Source: Neobacillus novalis NBRC 102450 (GTDB lineage Bacteria > Bacillota > Bacilli > Bacillales > Cytobacillaceae). Taken from it: 64,000 nt of DNA. The DNA lies in assembly GCF_001591805.1 (NCBI RefSeq), contig NZ_BCVP01000004.1:124001-188000 (forward strand), read 5' to 3'. A model generated the notes under the pieces. It was not told the origin of the DNA, made no database searches, and saw nothing but the letters and a program-made list of their open reading frames with translations. A program made the position numbers and the translations under genes. Shown in pieces: positions 26,606 through 36,847 of this stretch. Numbering within the stretch: the stretch's first letter is position 1; every line of letters begins with the position of its first letter.

Positions 26606-28019
26606 ATAAATATTTCCGATTGACGCTTTTGCTGTCGTAGGTAAACAGCATTTTTCTTTCTTCTATCATCGTTTCGATATGGACTGGTCTGCCCCAAAGC
26701 TGATGGATATATGGCAGCACTTTTTCAAGATATTTCACATCCAGTTCCACGCCTTCAAACCAGTGCTTTAGGTAAAGCTCGCCGTTTTTCATGTAGTCGC
26801 CATCATTGACGGTGATGTAAGGAAATCCGCCGTTTACCCGCATATTTACAAGCTGATCGCGGATTTGCTCCCATTTTTTGTCGACGATTTTATATTCCCG
26901 GCCTTGTTTTTGGAAGAGGTACATATCTTCACGCATCACGAGGTCCTTATTTAAATAATTCCTTAGAAATGAAATATCCGATTCAACCTCACGAACCTCG
27001 AACATTTTTTCCCTGCCTGAGCCGGGCTTAACACCTCGACGCTTCATTCCTTCGGTTGGATTATCATACCGTTCTTCAATATCCTCAAAGATTTTGATAC
27101 CAAGATAATAAGGGTTGATTCCTGTTTTTGACGGCTGGACAACTCCAGCGTTCAATTTGGCGAATTCAATTGCCTCTCCGCTCGTTAAATCCAATTCCCT
27201 TAATATCCGTTGATGCCAATACGAAGCCCAGCCTTCGTTCATGATTTTCGTTTCAAGCTGGGGCCAAAAGTAGAGCATTTCCTCCCGCATCATCGTCAAA
27301 ATGTCTCTCTGCCAATCATCAAGCTCCCTGCTGTAGGTTTCAATAAATAACAATAAGTCCTTTTCAGGCCGTGGCGGGAATTTCTTCTTCCGCGGTTGAT
27401 TAGTATCCTGTTTTTCTTTTTCATCCAGCTTCCAAAGATCATCATATGGTGTTGCAGCTTGGTAGTCTTGATCTTCTTCTTCCTCATCATCGCCAATCGA
27501 CCAGGATAATTTAGGCCTCATTAGCGAAGGATCGATATGCTCATCAATCGCTAATACGGCATCAAGGAAGGTTTCTACTTCCTTTTTGCCATATTGAATT
27601 TCATATTGATGGATTCGCTCAGCCGTAGCCGCCATGCTTTCGACCATATCCCGCTTCGTATTTTGAAAGCGGACGTTATTTTTGAAGAAATCACAATGAG
27701 CTAATACGTGGGCCACAATCAGTTTGTTTTGAATCAACGAATTCGAATCTAATAAGAAGGCATAACACGGATTCGAGTTAATAACAAGCTCATAAATTTT
27801 GCTAAGCCCTAAATCATAGTGGAGTTTCATCTTGTGGAATTGCTTCCCAAAGCTCCAATGTGAAAAACGGGTCGGCATCCCATACGCTCCGAACGTATAA
27901 ATAATTTCAGCAGGACAGATTTCATAACGCATTGGATAAAAGTCTAAACCAAAGCCGGTTGCTATTTCAGTGATTTCACTAATTGCGTATTCAAGTGATT
28001 TTCTTCCTTCCACATTCAT
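26604..28019 (-). CDS. spoVR: stage V sporulation protein R
   Basis: The 471-residue cytosolic protein matches the SpoVR family, needed for normal spore cortex formation in B. subtilis. Family segments include [38 protein letters not shown], the [10 protein letters not shown] motif (about 253-262) and the C-terminal [21 protein letters not shown]. An acidic EEEED insert (about 165-175) and Lys/Arg-rich linker follow. GGGGGAA precedes ATG 28019. Elsewhere SpoVR acts with PrkA and YhbH homologues, both encoded 26 kb away here. Confidence 0.96.
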   Translation of the reverse strand: MNVEGRKSLEYAISEITEIATGFGLDFYPMRYEICPAEIIYTFGAYGMPTRFSHWSFGKQFHKMKLHYDLGLSKIYELVINSNPCYAFLLDSNSLIQNKLIVAHVLAHCDFFKNNVRFQNTKRDMVESMAATAERIHQYEIQYGKKEVETFLDAVLAIDEHIDPSLMRPKLSWSIGDDEEEEDQDYQAATPYDDLWKLDEKEKQDTNQPRKKKFPPRPEKDLLLFIETYSRELDDWQRDILTMMREEMLYFWPQLETKIMNEGWASYWHQRILRELDLTSGEAIEFAKLNAGVVQPSKTGINPYYLGIKIFEDIEERYDNPTEGMKRRGVKPGSGREKMFEVREVESDISFLRNYLNKDLVMREDMYLFQKQGREYKIVDKKWEQIRDQLVNMRVNGGFPYITVNDGDYMKNGELYLKHWFEGVELDVKYLEKVLPYIHQLWGRPVHIETMIEERKMLFTYDSKSVNRKYL

Positions 28020-28047
28020 TTGCCATTCCCCCTTTTCTTCTTATCAC

Positions 28048-28076
28048 AATGTATGAAGTAAAAACGGGAATGATGA
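28048..28076 (-). promoter_or_regulatory. candidate sigma-E promoter of spoVR
   Basis: On the minus strand a CATACATT element (28048-28055) fits the sigma-E -10 consensus CATACANT. It lies 28 nt before the start codon. The -35 region, about 13 nt further up (CATCATT), is a poor match. Confidence 0.45.
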
Positions 28077-28301
28077 AAAAGAAGCAAAAAACAATAAAAT
28101 GTGTATTTTAAACGGTGATTAAAACTTAAGACAAAAGAAAAACACATAAAAATTTCGCCATAATACCTCCGTTTTTCACTTAAATTATACAGGTAAATGT
28201 TGAAAACAGCGCTAACATTGAGTGTCCAACATTTTCTGTGAAAGTTATCTGCAGAATGTCATACAATAATCTCAACTCCTAATAAGGAGGAGATAAAACA
28301 A

Positions 28302-28556
28302 ATGAATAAAATGGAGTACGACCGGGCGTTATACTATACGCACCGATCCGAATGGGATAATTTACTGATATTAATGGTACGGACAAAAGACCAATTTTTA
28401 TCGAAAAGAATTGAACAATTCCTGCATGCCTACAATTTTGAACGTGATTACACTGTGATTGAAACGAAACTTTATAATCTTCTTCGTTACATCGACCATG
28501 CTAACGAAACCGTTGAACCTAATGAATTTGGAGTACCGATGTATAGTCTTTCCTGA
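28302..28556 (+). CDS. yhdB: YhdB family protein
   Basis: The 84-residue protein matches B. subtilis YhdB (RALYYTHRSEWDNLLILMVRTKDQ), a small protein of unknown role. AAGGAGGAGA precedes the ATG by about 8 nt. It is divergent from spoVR, a neighbourhood also seen in B. subtilis. Confidence 0.8.
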   Translation: MNKMEYDRALYYTHRSEWDNLLILMVRTKDQFLSKRIEQFLHAYNFERDYTVIETKLYNLLRYIDHANETVEPNEFGVPMYSLS

Positions 28557-28620
28557 AAAAACAAGTGGATACAGAATTTGTCGAGAAAATTTTTTACAAC
28601 CGGGCCAAAGAATTCCACCA

Positions 28621-28652
28621 AAAAACGGCTTCCCTTGTTGGAAGCCGTTTTA
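28621..28652. terminator. terminator between yhdB and pgcA
   Basis: AAAACGGCTTCC pairs perfectly with GGAAGCCGTTTT around a 6-nt loop, with A and T runs on both sides. Confidence 0.85.
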
Positions 28653-28694
28653 ATGAACCATTATTCACTACACCATTAGGCGTATAAAACGCTA

Positions 28695-30440
28695 TTATTT
28701 ATTTTCTTGAACCATTTCTATCTTTTGTTCCACAAACTCCATAAACGCTTTTTCTATTGAGTTTAGTTTCGTTTTACTTTCTTCCAAGCTGTTACTGTTA
28801 ACCCCAAAGTAAAATTTCACTTTTGGTTCCGTTCCAGATGGTCTTAGACACACCCATGAACCGTCTTCAAAGATATATTTTAAGACATTTGATTTCGGTA
28901 AATCAATTTTTTCCTCTTTACCCTTCGTAACCCGAATGCCTGTTAAATAATCTTCTGTTACATCTGTTTTAAAAGATCCTAGGCTAGTGAGAGGCTCCTC
29001 TCGGAAGGAAGCTAACAGAAGTTGAATCATTTCTGCCCCTTCTTTCCCTTTTAATGTTAAAGAACGAAGGCCTTCCTGATAATAACCATATTTATTAAAA
29101 ACTTGCATCAGCCCTTCATAAAGAGACATGCCTTGTTTTTTATAATAAGCACAAACTTCTGTTGCTAAAAGTGAAGCCTGTATCGCATCCTTATCGCGGG
29201 CAAAGTCGCCGATTAAGTAACCGTATGACTCTTCATAACCAAACAGGAAAGTATGGTCACCATTAGCTTCATATTCCTTAATTTTTTCTGCAATAAATTT
29301 AAAGCCTGTTAATACATCAACTGTCTCCAATTGGTAGGCCGAAGCAATTTTTCTTCCTATCTCAGAGGTCACGATTGTCTTTAACACAACCCCATTTGCT
29401 GGCAATGTGCCTTTTTGCTGTTTCTGCGAAAGGATATAATCCAGTAATAACGCACCTGTTTGATTGCCTGTTAGGACCACATATTCTCCCTCATGGTTAA
29501 GAACCGCAATACCCAGGCGGTCAGCATCAGGATCCGTCGCAATTAATAGGTCGGCTCCGACTTTTTTGCCGTCGCGAATGGCCAATTCAAAGGCCGCGTG
29601 TTCTTCCGGATTAGGACTTTTTACGGTTGAAAATTCCGGGTCTGGAAGTTCTTGTTCTTTGACGACCGTTACATTGTTGTAGCCTAATTCGGTAAGACCA
29701 GCACGGACTAGTTTATTTGCCGTTCCATGTAATGGTGTAAAGACAACATGAATATCCGTTTCCACAGAAAGATTCGGATTCAAAGAGATGGTCTTTAATT
29801 TTTCAATATAGACTTGGTCAATGTCTGAACCAATGGTTTTAATTAAACCTAAGCCTCTTAACTTTTCTTCACTGTCTACCTCGATGACTAATTCATTCTC
29901 GATTTCATTTACCTTAGTAATCACAATATCTGCTGCATTAGGCGTCAGCTGCCCGCCATCTGAACCATAAACCTTATAGCCATTATATTCCGGCGGATTA
30001 TGACTGGCTGTAATGACGATGCCTGAAAAAGCGTGTAAGTATCTTAAGGCAAACGATAATTCCGGTGTCGGCCTTAGTTCGTCAAACACATAGGTTTGAA
30101 TCCCTTTGGTTGCTAGTGTCTTAGCAGCCTCCAATGCAAATTCCGATGACTTATGCCGTGAATCATAGGCAATGACAACACCGCGTCGTTTTGCTTCGAT
30201 TCCGCTTTCTTCTATGTAAGCTGCCAAGCCGGCGGAAGCCTTGCGGACAGTATAAATATTCATTCGGTTTGTACCCACTCCTATTTCACCACGCATACCG
30301 CCTGTACCAAATTCCAGATTCTTATAAAAAGCCTCTTCTAACTGCTTTTCATTCGATTTCATTTCTTCTAATTGATTTTTTAATTCTGGATCCAATCCAG
30401 CAAATTCTTGCCAACTATTTGCAACAACTTTCCAATCCAA
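28695..30440 (-). CDS. pgcA: alpha-phosphoglucomutase
   Basis: The 581-residue phosphohexomutase interconverts glucose 1- and 6-phosphate, feeding UDP-glucose for teichoic acid and glycolipid synthesis. The catalytic phosphoserine loop [13 protein letters not shown] (about 143-155), metal loop DPDADR (about 301-306), sugar loop GYEESYGY (about 404-411) and phosphate loop [12 protein letters not shown] (about 536-547) are all present. Length equals B. subtilis PgcA. The TTG start has AGGAGGGG 8 nt upstream. Confidence 0.96.
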   Translation of the reverse strand: MDWKVVANSWQEFAGLDPELKNQLEEMKSNEKQLEEAFYKNLEFGTGGMRGEIGVGTNRMNIYTVRKASAGLAAYIEESGIEAKRRGVVIAYDSRHKSSEFALEAAKTLATKGIQTYVFDELRPTPELSFALRYLHAFSGIVITASHNPPEYNGYKVYGSDGGQLTPNAADIVITKVNEIENELVIEVDSEEKLRGLGLIKTIGSDIDQVYIEKLKTISLNPNLSVETDIHVVFTPLHGTANKLVRAGLTELGYNNVTVVKEQELPDPEFSTVKSPNPEEHAAFELAIRDGKKVGADLLIATDPDADRLGIAVLNHEGEYVVLTGNQTGALLLDYILSQKQQKGTLPANGVVLKTIVTSEIGRKIASAYQLETVDVLTGFKFIAEKIKEYEANGDHTFLFGYEESYGYLIGDFARDKDAIQASLLATEVCAYYKKQGMSLYEGLMQVFNKYGYYQEGLRSLTLKGKEGAEMIQLLLASFREEPLTSLGSFKTDVTEDYLTGIRVTKGKEEKIDLPKSNVLKYIFEDGSWVCLRPSGTEPKVKFYFGVNSNSLEESKTKLNSIEKAFMEFVEQKIEMVQENK

Positions 30441-30599
30441 AAAGGTTCCCCTCCTATTTCTGTATCCTGTATATTGTTTCTAAGTTTTAGTTCGTTACTC
30501 CTTCAAAAACCATCAGAATTAAACCGACAATTTTTGCAGGCAAGTGAAACAACTCACATTCTATCATACCTCAAAATCACTCTGTTTAAGATAAGAAAT

Positions 30600-30626
30600 A
30601 AAAAAAAGCCTGTAAAAAGCACAGGC
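30600..30626 (-). terminator. terminator of yhcU-like gene
   Basis: GCCTGT/ACAGGC around a 7-nt loop is followed on the minus strand by eight T. Confidence 0.8.
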
Positions 30627-30637
30627 AGTAGTTACTT

Positions 30638-31024
30638 CTATATAATCAACTCATTGTCAGCCTTTGTGTAAATGCTGAGCATCGGATTTTTCATACACTT
30701 TGCTTCTAAAAATTGTTCAAATTCAAATGGAAAAAACAAGCCGAATTCCTTTAATGTTGCCATATTTTTGTTAAATACAGCTTCATATTGTTCAGCCAGG
30801 CGAGAAGATTCAAGAATGGATATTAACGTTTGCATACTCGTCATCACCTGAAAAGCATCTTTCAATGTGTTAAAATCTTTGGAGGGATGCAAAATCTTTA
30901 AATCTTCAAACTGACGAATTTCCTCATCACTAAAAAAGTTCGGAAAAATATTGGAATAAATATACCTCACCAATCCATTAATTTCTTCTTCTTGACTTGG
31001 TGTCGAGGCAAAAACTATTTTCAC
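30638..31024 (-). CDS. yhcU: YhcU-like protein (DUF5365)
   Basis: The 128-residue cytosolic protein begins MKIVFASTPSQEEEI and contains FPNFFSDEEI and LKDAFQVMTSMQTLISILE, as in B. subtilis YhcU. Its divergent neighbour is a YhcT-like pseudouridine synthase, the same pairing as in B. subtilis. Function is unknown. Confidence 0.78.
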   Translation of the reverse strand: MKIVFASTPSQEEEINGLVRYIYSNIFPNFFSDEEIRQFEDLKILHPSKDFNTLKDAFQVMTSMQTLISILESSRLAEQYEAVFNKNMATLKEFGLFFPFEFEQFLEAKCMKNPMLSIYTKADNELII

Positions 31025-31136
31025 TTGTAACCCACCTTTGCCGTCCCTATTTTCTGTCGTATTATAAAGATAAGAATAACATAACTAAATGTGGATAAAC
31101 GGTGGTAATTAATAGAAACTAGGGGATGTGTGATGA

Positions 31137-32060
31137 ATGTTTACAACGATACGAAAGGGCGAATGGTTTGAAATTATCGTCCCAAAAGAATGGGAAGGCA
31201 AAACAGTAGACGAGCTATTTCGTCATATTTGGGCGGCCCCCAAGAAATTAACTCATACGTTTCGAATGGAGGATAAGGTTCTAGTAGATGGGGTTCGTGC
31301 TAATTGGAATTTGCCGCTGGCTGCCGGCTCAAAGCTGCAAATCCAACTATTTGAGGAAGAGACACTGCAAATCATTCCGAAATTCTTTGATATTGACATC
31401 CTGTTTGAGGATGACCATGTGTTAGTATTAAATAAACCGCCATTTATGAGCACACATCCAAATGACCCTAAGACAGAGACTGATACCCTTGTTAATGCTG
31501 CTGCCTTTTATTTGCAAGCCAGCGGAGAATTAAGAAATATTCGCCAAATCCATCGATTAGACCGGGATACATCAGGGGCAATTCTGTTCGCCAAACATCC
31601 GTTAGCTGGTGCCATTTTAGACAAAATGCTCGAAAAACGGGAAATAAAAAGAACCTATATTGCGGCGGTACAAGGTCTATTAAAGCGACGAAAAGGAACT
31701 ATCAATACCCCAATTGGCCGTGATCGTCATCATGGAACGAGAAGAAGGGTTTCAGCGTCAGGATCTCAGGCGGTTACCCACTTTCAACTGATTAAAGAAG
31801 ATCAAAACAAACAACGCTCCTATGTAAAATGCTGGCTTGAGACGGGGAGAACACACCAAATCAGAGTGCATTTGAGCCATCTTGGACATCCATTAGTTGG
31901 CGATACTTTATATGGCGGGCAGCCACTTGTGAAAAGACAGGCGCTTCATGCCGTAAAACTTGAGTTTATACATCCATTTACCAATGAGAAAATTGAATGC
32001 TTTGCACCATTTACAGATTTACCAGAGATTTTTAACACGATTGATGTATATACAATATAG
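31137..32060 (+). CDS. yhcT: RluA-family pseudouridine synthase (YhcT-like)
   Basis: The 307-residue enzyme isomerises uridine to pseudouridine in RNA; the target here is unknown. The catalytic motif HRLDRDTSGAILF (about 141-153) holds the essential Asp. LVLNKPPFMSTHP and TGRTHQIRVHLSHLGHPLVGD are typical RluA segments. An N-terminal S4-like region (about 25-75, with VLVDGVRANWN) may bind RNA. AGGGG lies upstream of the ATG. Confidence 0.93.
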   Translation: MFTTIRKGEWFEIIVPKEWEGKTVDELFRHIWAAPKKLTHTFRMEDKVLVDGVRANWNLPLAAGSKLQIQLFEEETLQIIPKFFDIDILFEDDHVLVLNKPPFMSTHPNDPKTETDTLVNAAAFYLQASGELRNIRQIHRLDRDTSGAILFAKHPLAGAILDKMLEKREIKRTYIAAVQGLLKRRKGTINTPIGRDRHHGTRRRVSASGSQAVTHFQLIKEDQNKQRSYVKCWLETGRTHQIRVHLSHLGHPLVGDTLYGGQPLVKRQALHAVKLEFIHPFTNEKIECFAPFTDLPEIFNTIDVYTI

Positions 32061-32090
32061 AAAAAGCCTCCTTCAATGGGGAGGCTTTTT
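32061..32090 (+). terminator. terminator of yhcT-like gene
   Basis: AAAAAGCCTCC (32061-32071) pairs with GGAGGCTTTTT (32080-32090). Confidence 0.88.
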
Positions 32091-32114
32091 CTGATTCCAG
32101 TTCCTATTTAATAT

Positions 32115-32369
32115 TTAATCCGCTTTTCTAAAGGCACGCATTATGAAGCTTAACAGGAGAACCAGTACTGCGGCACCGATGATTGCCGGAATTATCGCAA
32201 AGTCAGCCAAGTGCGGCCCCCAGTTTCCTAAAACGGCTGTCCCGAGCCACGCACCAACAAAACCTGCAATGATATTACCTATAATGCCACCCGGAATATT
32301 TCGTCCGACGATAAGCCCTGCTAACCATCCAATAATTCCACCGACAATTAATGCCCAAATGAAGCTCAT
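32115..32369 (-). CDS. GlsB/YeaQ/YmgE family stress membrane protein
   Basis: The 84-residue protein has three hydrophobic helices and the glycine-rich signature GGIIGWLAGLIVGRNIPGGIIGNIIAGFVGAWLG (transglycosylase-associated family), usually linked to stress response. AAAGGAG lies about 8 nt before ATG 32369; the longer frame to 32399 contains that site and is rejected. Confidence 0.9.
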   Translation of the reverse strand: MSFIWALIVGGIIGWLAGLIVGRNIPGGIIGNIIAGFVGAWLGTAVLGNWGPHLADFAIIPAIIGAAVLVLLLSFIMRAFRKAD

Positions 32370-32399
32370 ATTAGAACACTCCTTTTTAGTATTCATCAT

Positions 32400-32730
32400 T
32401 CACTTATTCATTAGCATATATCAAAAACCTTAGGCAGTAGTGGACCTTCGTGCTGCCTGTACCTTTAAAATACCCTATTTTCTCTTTTATACTCATAAAT
32501 TTCTAATCGTTTTTTTTGAATCATCTCACCTTATTAAGATCAAGCTGAATACATAAATTAATGATTCAGGGCGAAAAGTAAACAAAAGTACTGCAAGCAT
32601 TACAAAGTATTCTGAGAACTCTAATGTTAAGTTTATGTAAATTTTTTATTAAGATATATCTTTTTTCGACATTCTTCAGATAAAATATTTTAAGTCATAC
32701 ATATTTTATATACAAATGGAGGTTCCACAA
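32400..32730. other. intergenic region upstream of the phosphate transport pair
   Basis: No ORF with a ribosome binding site is seen. Three TTAAGT/TAAATT/TTAAGA-like hexamers at 32627, 32638 and 32649 are spaced exactly 11 bp, reminiscent of PhoP boxes but with poor sequence match. Confidence 0.4.
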
Positions 32731-33348
32731 ATGGCATTCAAAAAGAATGACAAATTCTCGGTATTGCTTAGTAATATTTCCACTAACTTAAAAGAAAGTG
32801 TGAATTTCTTTACAGAATACAAATTAAAAAATATCAGTGATTTAAAAATTTTTTCTGAGAAAATGAAAGAGCTTGAGACAAAGGGTGACAGCTATGTTCA
32901 TGAAGTAATAAAGGAATTAAACGATACCTTCATTACTCCGATTGAGCGTGAAGACATCTTACATTTAGCGATGAGCATGGACGATGTTCTTGATGGTTTA
33001 GAAGCTTGTGCAGCCCTTTTCGAAATGTACTCGATTACCCAAGCAGACGAATTTATGTTGAAGTTTGTCGAGGCAATCAATGGCAGTGTTCATGAAATTG
33101 ACAAGGCCGTTGAATTACTATCAAACAAAAAGTTACTGAAAATCCGTGAACATGCGATTAAAATTAAAGATTACGAATCAAAATGCGATAATGTCTTACG
33201 ACAATCGATTAAACATTTATTTTTAATTGAAAAAGATCCAATCCGTATTATTCAATATAAGGAAATTTACGAAACTCTTGAAGATATTGCTGACTACTGC
33301 CAAACAGTCGCAAATACCCTTGAAACGATTATCATGAAAAATGCCTAA
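32731..33348 (+). CDS. DUF47/PhoU-like phosphate transport accessory protein
   Basis: The 205-residue, all-helical protein belongs to the DUF47 family (B. subtilis YkaA). Members resemble PhoU and are encoded next to Pit transporters as probable regulators. FITPIEREDILHLAMSMDDVLD (about 70-91) is the typical PhoU-like metal-binding helix region. GGAGG lies 9 nt before ATG 32731. The pit gene follows after 11 nt. Confidence 0.92.
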   Translation: MAFKKNDKFSVLLSNISTNLKESVNFFTEYKLKNISDLKIFSEKMKELETKGDSYVHEVIKELNDTFITPIEREDILHLAMSMDDVLDGLEACAALFEMYSITQADEFMLKFVEAINGSVHEIDKAVELLSNKKLLKIREHAIKIKDYESKCDNVLRQSIKHLFLIEKDPIRIIQYKEIYETLEDIADYCQTVANTLETIIMKNA

Positions 33349-33359
33349 GGAGCAAAAAA

Positions 33360-34376
33360 ATGAGCCTTATATTAATACTTACAATATTAGTTGTAATTTG
33401 TGCCCTTGCATTTGACTTTATTAATGGTTTCCATGATACAGCTAATGCAATCGCTACTTCAGTTTCAACCAAAGCATTAAAACCACGCCACGCTATTTTA
33501 TTAGCTTCAATCATGAATTTTGTTGGGGCAATGACATTTACTGGTGTTGCAAAAACCATCTCAAAGGATATCGTCGACCCATTCAGTCTTTCTAGCGACG
33601 CTGCCAATACAGGTTCGATTGTTATTCTTGCCGCATTACTTGCGGCTGTTGCTTGGAACTTAATCACCTGGTATTTCGGAATTCCAAGTAGTTCCTCTCA
33701 TGCTCTAATCGGTTCGATAGCTGGAGCGGCTATTGCAGCAAAAGGATTAAATGTACTTAACTACCAAGGGTTTATCAAAATTCTTGAAGCTCTTATTCTT
33801 TCACCTATTTTAGCATTTGTCGTTGGTTATATTATTTACAGTATTTTTAAAGTTGTTTTTAAAAATTTCAATTTAACGAAAACGAATCGTAATTTTCGCT
33901 TTATTCAAATAGCAACGGCAGCCTTACAATCCTATTCGCACGGAACAAACGATGCCCAGAAATCAATGGGTATTATTACCCTGGCCCTAATCGCTAATGA
34001 GTATCTTCCCAAAGATGCTGGTGTACCTTTTTGGGTTCAATTCTCCTGTGCTCTGGCGATGGGACTCGGAACCTCAATTGGCGGCTGGAAGATTATTAAA
34101 ACGGTTGGCGGAAAGATTATGAAAATACGCCCAATTAACGGAGTGGCAGCTGATATAACGGGGGCAGGAATTATTTTTGGCGCCAGCTTGATCCATCTGC
34201 CTGTTAGTACGACCCATGTTATTTCTTCTGGTATACTTGGGGTGGGCTCGGCACACCGCATTAAAGGTGTTAAATGGGATACTGCACAGCGGATGCTGAT
34301 CACGTGGGTTATTACCCTTCCTATTTCTGCACTGTTGGCAGCACTCTGTTATTTTATTCTGAATTTAATTTTTTAA
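33360..34376 (+). CDS. pit: low-affinity inorganic phosphate transporter, PiT family
   Basis: The 338-residue permease moves metal phosphate into the cell with protons. It has about ten membrane helices and the two inverted PiT signatures: FINGFHDTANAIATSVSTKAL (about 20-40) and YSHGTNDAQKSMGIITLAL (about 192-210). GIPSSSSHALIGSI and HLPVSTTHVISSGILGVGS are also conserved. AAGGAG lies 7 nt before the ATG. Confidence 0.95.
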   Translation: MSLILILTILVVICALAFDFINGFHDTANAIATSVSTKALKPRHAILLASIMNFVGAMTFTGVAKTISKDIVDPFSLSSDAANTGSIVILAALLAAVAWNLITWYFGIPSSSSHALIGSIAGAAIAAKGLNVLNYQGFIKILEALILSPILAFVVGYIIYSIFKVVFKNFNLTKTNRNFRFIQIATAALQSYSHGTNDAQKSMGIITLALIANEYLPKDAGVPFWVQFSCALAMGLGTSIGGWKIIKTVGGKIMKIRPINGVAADITGAGIIFGASLIHLPVSTTHVISSGILGVGSAHRIKGVKWDTAQRMLITWVITLPISALLAALCYFILNLIF

Positions 34377-34379
34377 TAT

Positions 34380-34416
34380 GAAAGAGGAAGTAACAAAATT
34401 GTTACTTCCTCTTTTC
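34380..34416. terminator. bidirectional terminator
   Basis: A 15-bp perfect stem GAAAGAGGAAGTAAC and complement lies between convergent pit and proC. Confidence 0.9.
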
Positions 34417-34427
34417 ATTTTTGTATA

Positions 34428-35231
34428 TTATAGTAAGCTTTTTACTTTTTTTGTACAGCTCTCCATTGCGGTCATGATGGCTCCGCGAAATTGATTTCTT
34501 TCGAGGGCTGCCACCGCTTCAATTGTTGCCCCGCCTGGAGTACAAACTTGATCTTTAAGTTCGCCAGGATGTATTCCCGTCTCGAGTACCATTTTCGCAG
34601 CTCCTAATACGGCCTGAGCTGCAAGCCGGTAAGCCTTTTCCCTTGGTATTCCCTGCCGCACTCCCCCATCTGCCATCGCTTCAATTAATAGGTAAACATA
34701 GGCTGGTGAAGACCCGCTGATGGATGGCACCGCATCCATCAGTTTTTCTTCGACACGTTCTGTTTGGCCAAAGGAGGTAAACAAGTGCTCCACTTCCAAA
34801 AGCTCTTCTTCGCTAAGATAGTCATTAGCGCAAAGGGCAGTCATTCCTTCTCCAACTAAGGCAGGCGTGTTGGGCATTGTCCGAACTGCTCTTACCTTTG
34901 TGCCAAATGCCCGCTCAATATCCATCAAGGATATCCCTGCCGCTATCGTGACAATGATTGCCTTTTGTTTTATTTCACTTTGAATTTCTTCAATGACTAA
35001 TTCATGAAGGTCTGGTTTCACTGCCAGAATAAGGATGTCGGCAACCCTGGCAACCTCCTGGTTATGCAGTGAGGTAACAATATTATATTTGCGTTTTATT
35101 TTTTCGAGCGTTTTTTCTGTCATCGCACTTGCGATGATTTTCTCTTTAGGGATAACGTGTGATTTTACGATACCTTCTATCATAGCTTGTGCCATTTTTC
35201 CTGCTCCGATAAATCCAATTGTTTTGTTCAT
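34428..35231 (-). CDS. proC: pyrroline-5-carboxylate reductase
   Basis: The 267-residue enzyme performs the last step of proline synthesis with NAD(P)H. GFIGAGKMAQAMIEGI is the Rossmann motif (about 6-21); VRTMPNTPALVGEGMTAL and SGSSPAYVYLLIEAMADGGVRQGI are the ProC signatures. ATG 35231 has AAGGTG about 8 nt upstream; the GTG at 35237 is too close. Bacillus species carry several ProC paralogues, so which role this one serves is open. Confidence 0.95.
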   Translation of the reverse strand: MNKTIGFIGAGKMAQAMIEGIVKSHVIPKEKIIASAMTEKTLEKIKRKYNIVTSLHNQEVARVADILILAVKPDLHELVIEEIQSEIKQKAIIVTIAAGISLMDIERAFGTKVRAVRTMPNTPALVGEGMTALCANDYLSEEELLEVEHLFTSFGQTERVEEKLMDAVPSISGSSPAYVYLLIEAMADGGVRQGIPREKAYRLAAQAVLGAAKMVLETGIHPGELKDQVCTPGGATIEAVAALERNQFRGAIMTAMESCTKKVKSLL

Positions 35232-35251
35232 ATTCACAACACCTTATCTTC

Positions 35252-35764
35252 CTACTTATACATTTTATTTTCCAATATGATGACATTTTCTGAGAAGGTG
35301 GTTCTCCCCACTTCTTTCGTATTATGAACTAAGCGATAAATATTATCACAGCATTGTTTAGCTCCTTTGACTAATAACGGTACCCCGATAAAATCAATTT
35401 TCAAACCTCTTGAAAAAAATCCCCCCATTGACATTGTAAAGGGAACAGTCGGCGATGTATTAGAAAAGACAATCTTTTCATCAAATTTAAATTTTTCCTG
35501 TAATAATAAACTCATCTCTTTTAATGCTGGAATTACATATTTATTCCTTTTCCGTCCAATCGTATACACTGAGTGGCCATCCTCGTCAACTCCATGTAAA
35601 ATTAGCTTTCCAAAATCTTCTTTCGTTAATTGATTGAAATATTTTACATTCAATATTTCTTCAGAACTAAGTTTCCGCTCTGATTGCGGTAATTGTTTCA
35701 AATGATATGCCGCTGCCAATGAGGTAGTGTGTGTCCCGCCATAATCATTATAAATATAAATCAT
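35252..35764 (-). CDS. DUF3189 family protein
   Basis: The 170-residue protein begins IYIYNDYGGTHTTSLAAAYHL and has a GMGG-like MSMGGFFSRGLKIDFIG segment; these are hallmarks of DUF3189, a family of unknown function in spore-formers. AAAAGGGATG precedes the ATG. It is 20 nt upstream of proC on the same strand and may be co-transcribed. Confidence 0.8.
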   Translation of the reverse strand: MIYIYNDYGGTHTTSLAAAYHLKQLPQSERKLSSEEILNVKYFNQLTKEDFGKLILHGVDEDGHSVYTIGRKRNKYVIPALKEMSLLLQEKFKFDEKIVFSNTSPTVPFTMSMGGFFSRGLKIDFIGVPLLVKGAKQCCDNIYRLVHNTKEVGRTTFSENVIILENKMYK

Positions 35765-35840
35765 GGTATCATCCCTTTTGTATTATCTACGCATATTATG
35801 CGCTTTTATACAAGCTTCGATTCTTTAGAAGAAAAAGCGC

Positions 35841-35884
35841 AAAAAAAGAGAAGCTTAATCAAATGTTGATTAGCTTCTCTTTTC
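35841..35884 (-). terminator. terminator of the deoC-xapX transcript
   Basis: AAGAGAAGCTTAATCAA and its near-perfect complement (one bulge) are followed on the minus strand by TTTTTTT. Confidence 0.88.
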
Positions 35885-35895
35885 TTCAAGGGAAT

Positions 35896-36066
35896 TTAAT
35901 GCTGAACTAACTTCAAAATCCAATCAAGGAGAACGCCGCCAAAATAAACGCCGAATACACCAACTACTGCTGAAAATACTGGAGGTGCTGGCAATGGCAA
36001 TTTTAAAAATTTAAACAACATCCCTACAACTAATCCAGCAATTAATGCCATTGTTACTTCTTTCAT
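35896..36066 (-). CDS. XapX domain protein
   Basis: The 56-residue protein has two hydrophobic helices and the XapX signature around GMLFKFLKLPLPAPPVFSAVVGVFGVYFG. GAGG lies 8 nt before ATG 36066. It follows deoC by 25 nt, suggesting co-transcription, as xapX-type genes elsewhere accompany nucleoside genes. Confidence 0.82.
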   Translation of the reverse strand: MKEVTMALIAGLVVGMLFKFLKLPLPAPPVFSAVVGVFGVYFGGVLLDWILKLVQH

Positions 36067-36091
36067 CAAGTTAACCTCACATTTATAAAAA

Positions 36092-36766
36092 TTAATAATT
36101 ACTATTAGAAAGCTCACCTTTAGCTATTGAAACACCTGAACTTGCACCAATACGCGTTGCTCCTGCTTCCACCATTGCAAGTGCGTCCTCGCCGCTTCGG
36201 ACACCACCCGATGCCTTCACACCAATTTCTGGGCCGACTGTTTGGCGCATTAGGCGAATATCTTCAACTGTTGCACCGCCTGTTGAAAAGCCTGTAGAAG
36301 TCTTCACATAGTCTGCTCCTGCTTTTACCGAAAGCTCACATGCTCTTACTTTCTCTTCATTCGTTAATAGGCATGTTTCGATGATTACCTTTACTAGAGC
36401 TTTTCCTTTTGCCGCTTCCACTACGGCACGGATATCTCTTTCAACCAAATCATTCTCTTTATCCTTAAGTGCAGCAATGTTAATTACCATATCGATTTCG
36501 TTTGCGCCATTTTCAATTGCATTTTTGGTTTCAAATGCTTTTGTTTCAGAAGTTGCAGCCCCTAGAGGAAAACCAATTACGGTACACACCTTCACCTCAG
36601 GAGTGTCAGCCAGCATTTCCGCTGCAGTCCTTACCCAGGTAGGGTTTACACAAACAGAGGCAAAGGAATACTCTTTTGCTTCCTCGACTAATTTGACAAT
36701 CTCTCCTCGAGTTGCATCAGCTTTTAATAATGTATGATCAATCATGTTAACAACATTTTGTGTCAT
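36092..36766 (-). CDS. deoC: deoxyribose-phosphate aldolase
   Basis: The 224-residue class I aldolase splits 2-deoxyribose 5-phosphate into glyceraldehyde 3-phosphate and acetaldehyde. The Schiff-base lysine is in [10 protein letters not shown] (about 149-158); the proton-relay lysine is in GVKASGG. GGGGAGGA lies about 7 nt before ATG 36766; the frame runs open to 36877 but the extension has no family match. Divergence from a DeoR gene further up and shared operator-like repeats fit inducer control. Confidence 0.95.
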   Translation of the reverse strand: MTQNVVNMIDHTLLKADATRGEIVKLVEEAKEYSFASVCVNPTWVRTAAEMLADTPEVKVCTVIGFPLGAATSETKAFETKNAIENGANEIDMVINIAALKDKENDLVERDIRAVVEAAKGKALVKVIIETCLLTNEEKVRACELSVKAGADYVKTSTGFSTGGATVEDIRLMRQTVGPEIGVKASGGVRSGEDALAMVEAGATRIGASSGVSIAKGELSNSNY

Positions 36767-36847
36767 GTGAATATCCTCCCCAATTAATAAAGTATTTATA
36801 TAAAAGTATCTAAGATATTTATCAACAAAGTAACTATAACAAAAAGA

